A stretch of DNA of 64,000 bases. Origin: Bacillus sp. Bos-x628. GTDB lineage: Bacteria; Bacillota; Bacilli; Bacillales; Bacillaceae. Below, piece by piece: positions 1 through 7,438 of this stretch. Location of the stretch: contig NZ_CP159358.1 of the NCBI RefSeq assembly GCF_040500475.1, positions 2,852,001 to 2,916,000 of the forward strand, read 5' to 3'. The position numbers were made by a program, and so were the translations under genes. Each line of letters begins with the position of its first letter. Positions within the stretch are counted from its first letter, which is position 1. The notes below the pieces were generated by a model, which was not told the DNA's origin, made no database searches, and saw nothing but the letters and a program-made list of their open reading frames with translations.

Positions 1-551
1 CTCATGCCAAGTCGCATAAATAGGTCAAGTATCTCATCCTTTTCATGAATATGTCCTGTGAGCATCTTCCAAAAAAGTTCCTGGTTTCGTTCTTCTGTTT
101 TCGTTTTTCGAATTTGTAAATTAAGTAATTTGTTTTTAACGGCGTTTGCCGCCATTTTGAGAAGCTCCATTTCTTTTTCTGAAAAAGGCTGTGTTGATTC
201 AATTGCCCAGATAAATCCGAGCACTTCTTTGTCCTTCCAAATTGAAATAGCTACCCTACTAGAGAGACCGACTTCGGCTATTTGAGGCACACGAAGCGGT
301 TCATCAGTTTTCAGGAGTGTAGGAATAATGCCGTCCTTCCAAAGCCGATTAATGACTTTTTCCGGTACACGGCGGGAGATAATAGTTGAAGTTCTAGCGG
401 GATCAGTAAAATCATTATGTGTACTATACGCTAATAATCTATGATGAGTGTCTTCTATAGTAATAGGGCAATTGAGCACATCACTAATTTGATCTGCCAC
501 ATCTTCTAAACGATCAAGACTATACTTAAATGGATCTGTCTTTTTGGTCAT
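1..551 (-). CDS. adeR: AdeR-like transcriptional activator, C-terminus beyond the window
   Basis: The minus strand from an ATG at 551 reads an open frame of 183 codons into the window edge, starting MTKKTDPFKYSLDRLEDVAD. The visible part is a GAF-like sensory region with segments such as RTSTIISRRVPEKV and FIWAIESTQPFSEKEMELLK; a PucR-type C-terminal helix-turn-helix would lie beyond the window. In B. subtilis AdeR activates the alanine dehydrogenase gene ald and lies next to the yuk operon, as here. It is divergent from yukE across about 400 bases. Identification rests on similarity recalled from memory and on the neighbour. DNA binding cannot be checked because the C-terminus is missing. 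Confidence 0.8.
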   Translation of the reverse strand, partial: MTKKTDPFKYSLDRLEDVADQISDVLNCPITIEDTHHRLLAYSTHNDFTDPARTSTIISRRVPEKVINRLWKDGIIPTLLKTDEPLRVPQIAEVGLSSRVAISIWKDKEVLGFIWAIESTQPFSEKEMELLKMAANAVKNKLLNLQIRKTKTEERNQELFWKMLTGHIHEKDEILDLFMRLGM

Positions 552-954
552 AAAAACCCCTGCTTTTTCGAATATTTCACGTACTTACATTATGAAGAGA
601 ACTAGTCACGTAAATCAATAACAAAATGCCAAAAAATTAAAAAAACAGGAAGATTGGATGTTCATCAGTTTGGTCAAAACGGATTAATTTAAAGGATAGT
701 GAATAACAGCTTAGTAAAAAAATAGTAGGTATAAAGATTCATTGGAAGACACTTCATCATATTGGGAATATATAACTAAAAATATGTAAAATAATAGATA
801 AAGAGCGAAAAAACAGTAATTCTATAGACTCATTTTGTAAAATAAAAACAGATTTGTTTGACTGTGTATCATTTCTGTTTTTATAATAATAACGTTAAAA
901 AATAAGTGGATTAGCCCATTATATAGCGGCTATGCACGGGAGGTAATGAGGAAT
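552..954. other. Intergenic region between adeR and yukE
   Basis: About 400 AT-rich bases between divergent adeR and the yuk operon, with no supportable gene. The distal part (858-887) holds the yukE promoter. The rest is expected to carry the adeR promoter and any DegU-binding sites; in B. subtilis the yuk operon depends on phosphorylated DegU. I could not define a DegU site. Confidence 0.5.
858..887 (+). promoter_or_regulatory. Sigma-A promoter of the yuk secretion operon
   Basis: TTGACT (858-863), an 18-base spacer, then a perfect TATAAT (882-887). This leaves a leader of about 60 bases before the yukE start. Confidence 0.75.
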
Positions 955-1248
955 ATGTCAGGAATTATTCGCGTAACCCCAGAAGAACTAAGAGCGACCG
1001 CTAAGCAATATGGTGTAGAAAGTCAAGAAGTGCTAAACCAAGTTGATCGTCTAAATAGAATGATCTCTGACTTAAAAGGTATGTGGGAAGGTGCTTCTAG
1101 TGATGCGTTCGCTGATCAATACGAACAGCTTAAGCCTTCATTCATTAAAATGTCTGATCTATTAACAGATGTCAGCAATCAGCTTGAACAAACTGCAAAT
1201 ACACTTGAAAGCACTGACCAAGACATCGCTAGCCAAATTCGCGGCTAA
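955..1248 (+). CDS. yukE: WXG100 secreted protein YukE (EsxA-type)
   Basis: A 97-residue WXG100 protein, the usual size for EsxA. These small helical-hairpin proteins dimerise and are exported by the type VIIb machine encoded downstream. The WEG turn motif is at residues 44-46, between two helices (about 8-41 and 48-88), and the protein ends in the short polar tail DQDIASQIRG. The start is ATG 955, giving MSGIIRVTPEELR as in B. subtilis YukE, with GGGAGGT at 938-944 as ribosome-binding site. An in-frame ATG at 946 lies too close to that site. It is first in the operon and followed by a terminator-like hairpin, so it may be made in excess over the membrane components. Confidence 0.95.
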   Translation: MSGIIRVTPEELRATAKQYGVESQEVLNQVDRLNRMISDLKGMWEGASSDAFADQYEQLKPSFIKMSDLLTDVSNQLEQTANTLESTDQDIASQIRG

Positions 1249-1286
1249 TCAAAGTTACTTCCTTTCTAAGTGTAATGAGCAAAAAA

Positions 1287-1328
1287 AGCGCCGAGTCTGT
1301 CAGTTGATGCCGGCGCTCTTTCTATTTT
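1287..1328 (+). terminator. Intra-operon terminator/attenuator between yukE and yukD
   Basis: AGCGCCG (1287-1293) pairs with CGGCGCT (1311-1317), followed by CTTTCTATTTT. It sits between the first and second genes of the operon, so it probably lets only part of the transcription through. Confidence 0.7.
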
Positions 1329-1343
1329 GTGAGGTGGAAATTT

Positions 1344-1583
1344 GTGTATATCGATATTACCATCGACTTAAAAAATTATGATGGCAGTGTGTTTGATTTG
1401 AGACTATCAAATTATTTACAAATTAAGCAAGTCATTCATATCGCCTGGCAGGCAAAACAAATCTCACTTCCAAAGAGAGCAGGCGGATGGGTGCGTGTAG
1501 TCAATAAGAAAGCTGTGTTTTCAGGCGAATATAAGCTGTCAGACTGTGGGATTACCACGGGGGATAGGCTGGAAATACTATGA
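1344..1583 (+). CDS. yukD: Ubiquitin-like type VII secretion protein YukD (EsaB family)
   Basis: A 79-residue protein, the length of B. subtilis YukD, which has a ubiquitin-like beta-grasp fold but lacks the C-terminal diglycine needed for conjugation. It is a cytoplasmic accessory of the type VIIb system. The start is GTG 1344, six bases after GAGGTGG (1331-1337), giving (V)YIDITIDLKNYDGSVFDL. The C-terminus GDRLEIL resembles the last strand of a beta-grasp. It lies 14 bases upstream of yukC. An upstream in-frame start at 1329 would overlap the terminator and has no ribosome-binding site. Confidence 0.9.
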   Translation: MYIDITIDLKNYDGSVFDLRLSNYLQIKQVIHIAWQAKQISLPKRAGGWVRVVNKKAVFSGEYKLSDCGITTGDRLEIL

Positions 1584-1597
1584 AAGGACTTTTGTAA

Positions 1598-2911
1598 ATG
1601 GCAGATAAAAAGAGTTCCTATTTAGAAGAACAATTAGAAGCAGTCATGAAAAAAGAGGAAGGCACCTATACCTTCATTTTTCAAAGAGAGACCATTAAAC
1701 TCTTGGACGGTTTAGAAGCGGCTCCGATAAAAGATATCAATCCTTCATTTAAAAAAGAGATTCAATTGACTGAAGGGGAGGTCATCATATCCATTGAACC
1801 GCCTTCTGCCTATCAGGAATTTCGTTTCATCCATGCAAAAGATGAAAAAAGCAAATGGATTTTTTCATACCAGCTTGTCGATGCTGTTTGCAAACACGAC
1901 GTGAAACGGCTGCATCTCATTGTTTCTCCTGAAAACATTGTTTTTCATCAGGGCTTAGCCCCTGCATTTTTGCATTACGGTGTAAAAGAAAGCATCCCGC
2001 CATATGAAACCGACTCGAATCGTCTGCTCAGAGAAGTTAAAGCAGTTGTCCTAAGAGTCGTTGACCATGAATATGAGTTCAAAGAATATTTAACCTATCA
2101 TGATACGTTGAAATTATCTGAGCTAGCAAAGGAAATCAGTGAAACAGCTTCACTCGAAGAACTGCTTCATCTTATCCAAAGCAAGATTGAAGCGATCGAA
2201 ACGAAAGAAAAAACGCTGTTATCTATTCCAAAAAAGAAAAGGAAGATCGAACGATACATAGGGCTAGGTCTTATTGTCCTTTTAGTGCCTGCATTGGTGT
2301 ATACCATCTACAGCCTCTTTTTTGCGATGCCGAAACAAGAAGCATATGTCGAGGCCAATAAATATTATCTCAACAAACAATACAGTCAAGTAATTGACAC
2401 ATTAGAAAAATATCCCGCCAATCAAATGCCGGTCTCTCTTCAATATGAACTGGCCATTTCATATGTGCAAACAAATCAAGGTAATCTGTTATTAGATCAA
2501 CACAAAAAGGAAATTACCGATACGTACACCTTGCAAACAGATCCGCAATATTTTCTATTTTGGATTTACATTGGTCAAGGAAACAGCAAAGAAGCCCTTG
2601 ATATTGCAAGGGTACTCGGGGACGATCGTTACATTTTTACAGCACTCGTCGCATATCGTAATGAAATCCAAAACGATGACAGTCTCTCGGCTGAAGAAAA
2701 ACAAAAACAGCTAGATCCAATCATTAAAGAAATGGCGAAATATGAAGAAAAAGAAACAACTAAGACAAGCACAAATGAGTCTTCAGATACTAGTCAAACG
2801 GGCGAAACATCTGATCAAAAAGAGCAATCGAAAGCTGATCAGGAGAAAAAAGAGAAAGAATCTAATGAAAAAAAGGAAACTTCTCAGACGAAAAAAGATG
2901 AGAAAAAATAA
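1598..2911 (+). CDS. yukC: Type VII secretion membrane protein YukC (EssB)
   Basis: A 437-residue single-pass membrane protein. The cytoplasmic N-terminal part (about 1-215) corresponds to the pseudokinase-like EssB domain. One transmembrane helix lies at about 220-242 (GLGLIVLLVPALVYTIYSLF). The extracellular part (about 250-380) contains helical-repeat segments around YYLNKQYSQVIDTLEKYP. The last 60 residues are a low-complexity Lys/Glu/Ser/Thr tail, probably disordered outside the membrane. EssB proteins dimerise and bridge the ATPase EssC to the other membrane parts. Family membership is clear from sequence and operon position; the tail appears poorly conserved. Confidence 0.9.
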   Translation: MADKKSSYLEEQLEAVMKKEEGTYTFIFQRETIKLLDGLEAAPIKDINPSFKKEIQLTEGEVIISIEPPSAYQEFRFIHAKDEKSKWIFSYQLVDAVCKHDVKRLHLIVSPENIVFHQGLAPAFLHYGVKESIPPYETDSNRLLREVKAVVLRVVDHEYEFKEYLTYHDTLKLSELAKEISETASLEELLHLIQSKIEAIETKEKTLLSIPKKKRKIERYIGLGLIVLLVPALVYTIYSLFFAMPKQEAYVEANKYYLNKQYSQVIDTLEKYPANQMPVSLQYELAISYVQTNQGNLLLDQHKKEITDTYTLQTDPQYFLFWIYIGQGNSKEALDIARVLGDDRYIFTALVAYRNEIQNDDSLSAEEKQKQLDPIIKEMAKYEEKETTKTSTNESSDTSQTGETSDQKEQSKADQEKKEKESNEKKETSQTKKDEKK

Positions 2912-2962
2912 TTCTTTCGAGACAACTGACAGTTGGTACTGTCCTATGAGGAGGTGGGGGGT

Positions 2963-5900
2963 TTGAGTCTGTTTTGGGTTTTTTATCATGATAATTATCA
3001 AACCGTCCGTTTAGAAGAGCAGTTCAATCGAGAGGTCGTGATTGGACCTGAAATAGAGCATACAGTAACAATCCCTTCATTTTCATTTGATGAGGGAACG
3101 ATTCGTTTATCTCCTGATCAACCGAACGAAGGCTTTTTCGTTTACCAAGGAGAGAAGAAGGATGGAAAATTGCTTCCATATGAAGCATACAAGATTGGGC
3201 CGCTTACACTGATGTTAACGGATGAACATCCTGATCAGAATATTTATTACCTAGGAAATAGAGTAGAAGTTTCCTTTTCATGTGGAAAACAAGAAGATGC
3301 GGATATATGGAAAGAACAAGCTCATGCTATTTTTCAAGATGCCAATCATTTCTCTTTGGAACAGATTGAAGGAAATTGGTACGTCATGCCTCAAGATGAA
3401 ACCATTTATGTAAACGGAAAGCAAGTCCATCGACCAGAGAAGGTCGAAGTTGGGGATGAGCTTTTCTGGAATTTTCTCACGTTATCTTTCAAAGATGATG
3501 ATTTACTACAAGTGACAGGACATGAACCATTTCATACACGCTTAGAAAAAACAACACAACCGAGCACCGAAACAAAACAAAAGTATCCGTTATACAGACG
3601 GACGCCGCGTTTGATTTATGATTTACCTGATGAACGGGTGACATTTAGCTTACCTTCACAGGAGAGTGAAAATAACAGCAGGGGGTTGTGGCTTGTTATC
3701 CTCCCGCCACTTGTTATGTTAATTGTCATGGGAATTGTTGCACTTGTGCAGCCGCGGGGGATCTTTATTGTGGTTTCTATGGCGATGTTTATTATGACGC
3801 TCATTACATCGTCTGTTCAATATTTTAAAGAAAAGACACAGCGCAAAAGACGTGAAGAAAAAAGGCAGCGGGTATACACTCTCTATTTAGAGAATAAGAG
3901 GAAAGAATTGCAGGAACTGTATGATAGGCAGCGATATATACTGACCTATCATTACCCATCATTTGAACAAATGAAGTACCTGACATCAGAAATTAGTGGA
4001 CGGATTTGGGAGAAAACGCTTGTAAGTGATGACTTTTTACATTTACGCCTTGGAACGGGTGCTGTTCCGGCAAGCTACGAGTTATCCATGAGCGGCGGCG
4101 ATATGGCCAATCGGGATATTGATGAGTTAATGGAACAAACGCAGCAAATGCAGAGAGTTTATCGTGAAATTAAGGATGTACCTATTACATTCGGTCTTGC
4201 TGACGGTCCAACAGGTTTAATTGGGAAGCCTGCCATTGTGAAAAATGAAATTCACCAGCTTGTCGGTCAGCTTGCTTTCTCGCACAGCTATCATGATTTG
4301 AGATTTGTATTTATCTTTAATGAAAAGGAATATAAGAATTGGGAATGGATGAAGTGGTTGCCGCACTTTCAACTGCCTCATACATACGGAAAAGGGTTTA
4401 TTTACAATGAACAAACACGTGATCAGCTATTATCATCAATTTACGAAATTTTGCGTGAACGTGACTTAGAAGAAGAGAAAGAGAAAAAAATCTTTACTCC
4501 TCATTTTGTGTTTATCGTAACGAATCATGAATTAATTGCTGAGCATGTCATTTTAGAATACTTAGAGGGAAGTCGTACAGATCTTGGTATTTCTATTATT
4601 TTTGCAGCGGAAACAAAGGAAAGTTTAGCTGAAAATATTTCAACACTTGTCCGTTACATTAACGAAGAAGAAGGCGATATTCTCATTCAGCATAAGAAGG
4701 CTGTGCGCATTCCATTTACCCTTGATGCACACCAGCGCGCGGACAATGAGCTGTTTGCAAGAACATTGAGAACATTAGATCATCAAGTCGGGATGACAAA
4801 TTCAATCCCTGAGACCGTCTCTTTCCTAGATTTATTTCATGCCAAGCAGGTGAAAGACATTGGCATTCGAGAAAAATGGCTGACGTCTGAAACGGCAAAA
4901 TCACTATCAGTGCCTATTGGTTATAAAGGGAAAAACGATATTGTCGATCTGAATTTGCACGAGAAAGCACATGGCCCGCACGGACTTCTAGCTGGAACAA
5001 CAGGATCAGGGAAAAGTGAATTTTTACAGACGTATATTCTATCTTTAGCTGTGCACTTTCACCCGCATGAAGTGGCTTTCCTATTGATTGATTATAAAGG
5101 AGGCGGAATGGCGCAGCCGTTTCGAAACATTCCGCATTTGCTTGGGACAATCACCAACATTGAAGGTAGCAAGAACTTTAGTGAAAGAGCTCTTGCCTCC
5201 ATTAAGAGTGAACTAAGGAAAAGACAGCGATTGTTTGACCAGTATCATGTGAACCACATCAATGATTATACGAAGCTCTATAAGGAGAAAAAGGCTGAAC
5301 AGGCGATGCCGCATCTGTTCTTGATCTCTGATGAGTTTGCTGAATTAAAAAGTGAAGAGCCGGATTTTATCAGGGAGCTTGTCAGTGCCGCACGTATTGG
5401 CCGAAGCCTTGGTGTCCATCTCATTTTGGCCACACAAAAGCCAGGCGGGGTCATTGATGATCAAATTTGGAGTAACTCCCGCTTTAAGGTGGCGCTAAAG
5501 GTGCAAGATGCATCAGATAGTAAGGAAATTTTGAAAAACAGTGATGCAGCGTCGATTACAGTCACTGGCCGAGGGTATTTACAGGTTGGGAACAATGAAA
5601 TTTATGAATTATTCCAATCGGCTTGGAGCGGAGCACCGTATATGGAAGATGGCTACGGCTCAGAAGATGACATTGCCATTGTGACCGACACCGGTTTGGT
5701 TCCGTTATCAGGGGTGAGCACAGAGCCGGCAGTGAAAAAAGAGACCGTAACGGAAATTTCTGCTGTAGTTGATGAAATTGAACGAATGCAGCATGAACTT
5801 GGTATTGAGAAGCTTCCGAGTCCATGGCTTCCACCGCTTGAAGAGCGCATTCCTAAAACACGCTATGTGTCGAGTGAAGAGCATGTCTTCCACTTTGCGC

Positions 5901-7438
5901 TCGTGGATGAACCTGATCAGCAAAGTCAGCACCCGCTTTCATATCAAATGATGGAAGATGGCAATATCGGTATTTTCGGGTCATCTGGTTACGGCAAATC
6001 CCTTGCTGCCACGACATTATTGATGAGCTTTGCAGAAAGGTATTCACCTGAAGAATGGCACGTCTATATTTATGACTTCGGAAACGGTTCCTTGCTTCCG
6101 CTTGCAAAACTGCCGCACACAGCGGATTACTTCTTGATGGATCAAATGAGAAAAATTCAAAAGTCAATGAAGCGACTGCGTGAAGAGGTTGAATACCGCA
6201 AGCGTTTATTGAGACAACAAGAAATCAGTCATATCAAAATGTACAACGCATTAAACAAGAAGAAGCTTCCATTTATTTTTATCGTCATTGACAACTTTGA
6301 TATTGTCAAAGATGAAATGCACGATCTTGAAGCTGAATTTATCCAATTGAGCCGTGATGGCCAGTCACTGGGAATTTACTTCATCATCACAGCAACTCGG
6401 GTAAATGCAGTGCGCCAATCACTCATGAATAACCTGAAAACAAAAATTGTGCATTATTTAATGGACCAAGGAGAGGCATATTCAATGATTGGCAGGCCGA
6501 AATTTAGTTTAGAGCCAATCCCGGGAAGAGTCATTATTAATAAGGAAGAGCTTTACTTTGCCCAAATGTTTCTACCAGTTGAAGCAGAGAACGATCTTGA
6601 ATTGTTTGAACATTTGAAGCAAGAAATCCAGCTTCTTCATGATCGTTTTGCTGAGGCAGAGAAACCAAAGCCTGTTCCAATGCTACCTGATAAGCTGACG
6701 GCATTGGAGCTGGAAAGTCGTTTAGATCAGCAAAAACAACCTTATCAAATTCCTGTTGGACTAGATGAGGAATCTGTCGCTCCTGTTTACTTTGATTTGA
6801 AAAAGAATAAGCACTGCCTGATTATCGGACAAACGCAACGCGGGAAAACAAACGTGGCAAAACTTATGCTTGATCACCTATTAGAGGCAAAGCCCGAGAA
6901 GTTAGCGGTTTTTGATTCTATTGATCGGGGACTTTCCCATTATGCAAAAGAAGAAAACATAGATTACCTTGAAACAAAAGATGACATCACCGAATGGGCA
7001 ATGGAGATTGATCGTTTATTTAAAGCACGTGAAGCAATGTACGTTGAAGCCGTGCGTAACGGAGAAACAGATCAGTTAGCATTTTCTCAAGTTGTGCTTG
7101 TGGTTGACGGAATCACACGTTTTCAGCAAACGATTGATACACGTTTGCAAGATCAAATAGCTGATTTCATGAAATCATATGCACACCTTGGTTTTAGCCT
7201 TGTTGCGTCAGGTAATCACACAGAATTTAGCAAGGGCTATGATGCACTGACAAACGAAGTGAAACAAGTTCGTCATGCCCTGTTATTAATGAAAAAATCA
7301 GAGCAAAACATTATACCGCTTCCGTATGTAAGACAAGAACCAGAGATTCAGCCAGGATTTGGTTATATGGTTGAAAATGGGAAAGAGAAGAAAATTCAGG
7401 TTCCTTTATGTGCGGTAGAAAGGAAGAGTGTTCAATGA
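2963..7438 (+). CDS. yukB: FtsK/SpoIIIE-type ATPase of type VII secretion, YukB (EssC)
   Basis: A 1491-residue motor ATPase for WXG100 export. The N-terminal 230 residues fit the paired FHA-like domains of EssC. Two transmembrane helices follow at about 241-262 and 266-290. Then come three FtsK-like ATPase modules with P-loops GTTGSGKS (678-685), GSSGYGKS (1006-1013) and GQTQRGKT (1289-1296). Walker B-like strands are visible, such as LFLISDEFAEL and FIFIVIDNFD. The chosen start is TTG 2963 after GAGGAGGTGG; an in-frame upstream start at 2933 has no ribosome-binding site. It overlaps yueB by four bases (ATGA). It is a single full-length gene, whereas older B. subtilis annotations split it into yukB and yukA. 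Confidence 0.93.
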   Translation: MSLFWVFYHDNYQTVRLEEQFNREVVIGPEIEHTVTIPSFSFDEGTIRLSPDQPNEGFFVYQGEKKDGKLLPYEAYKIGPLTLMLTDEHPDQNIYYLGNRVEVSFSCGKQEDADIWKEQAHAIFQDANHFSLEQIEGNWYVMPQDETIYVNGKQVHRPEKVEVGDELFWNFLTLSFKDDDLLQVTGHEPFHTRLEKTTQPSTETKQKYPLYRRTPRLIYDLPDERVTFSLPSQESENNSRGLWLVILPPLVMLIVMGIVALVQPRGIFIVVSMAMFIMTLITSSVQYFKEKTQRKRREEKRQRVYTLYLENKRKELQELYDRQRYILTYHYPSFEQMKYLTSEISGRIWEKTLVSDDFLHLRLGTGAVPASYELSMSGGDMANRDIDELMEQTQQMQRVYREIKDVPITFGLADGPTGLIGKPAIVKNEIHQLVGQLAFSHSYHDLRFVFIFNEKEYKNWEWMKWLPHFQLPHTYGKGFIYNEQTRDQLLSSIYEILRERDLEEEKEKKIFTPHFVFIVTNHELIAEHVILEYLEGSRTDLGISIIFAAETKESLAENISTLVRYINEEEGDILIQHKKAVRIPFTLDAHQRADNELFARTLRTLDHQVGMTNSIPETVSFLDLFHAKQVKDIGIREKWLTSETAKSLSVPIGYKGKNDIVDLNLHEKAHGPHGLLAGTTGSGKSEFLQTYILSLAVHFHPHEVAFLLIDYKGGGMAQPFRNIPHLLGTITNIEGSKNFSERALASIKSELRKRQRLFDQYHVNHINDYTKLYKEKKAEQAMPHLFLISDEFAELKSEEPDFIRELVSAARIGRSLGVHLILATQKPGGVIDDQIWSNSRFKVALKVQDASDSKEILKNSDAASITVTGRGYLQVGNNEIYELFQSAWSGAPYMEDGYGSEDDIAIVTDTGLVPLSGVSTEPAVKKETVTEISAVVDEIERMQHELGIEKLPSPWLPPLEERIPKTRYVSSEEHVFHFALVDEPDQQSQHPLSYQMMEDGNIGIFGSSGYGKSLAATTLLMSFAERYSPEEWHVYIYDFGNGSLLPLAKLPHTADYFLMDQMRKIQKSMKRLREEVEYRKRLLRQQEISHIKMYNALNKKKLPFIFIVIDNFDIVKDEMHDLEAEFIQLSRDGQSLGIYFIITATRVNAVRQSLMNNLKTKIVHYLMDQGEAYSMIGRPKFSLEPIPGRVIINKEELYFAQMFLPVEAENDLELFEHLKQEIQLLHDRFAEAEKPKPVPMLPDKLTALELESRLDQQKQPYQIPVGLDEESVAPVYFDLKKNKHCLIIGQTQRGKTNVAKLMLDHLLEAKPEKLAVFDSIDRGLSHYAKEENIDYLETKDDITEWAMEIDRLFKAREAMYVEAVRNGETDQLAFSQVVLVVDGITRFQQTIDTRLQDQIADFMKSYAHLGFSLVASGNHTEFSKGYDALTNEVKQVRHALLLMKKSEQNIIPLPYVRQEPEIQPGFGYMVENGKEKKIQVPLCAVERKSVQ

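Noticed and set aside
2..202. Minus-strand 66-codon frame at the window start
   Set aside because: It is a different frame inside the adeR coding region.
5853..6167. Minus-strand 104-codon frame
   Set aside because: Antisense shadow within yukB, whose product is well supported.
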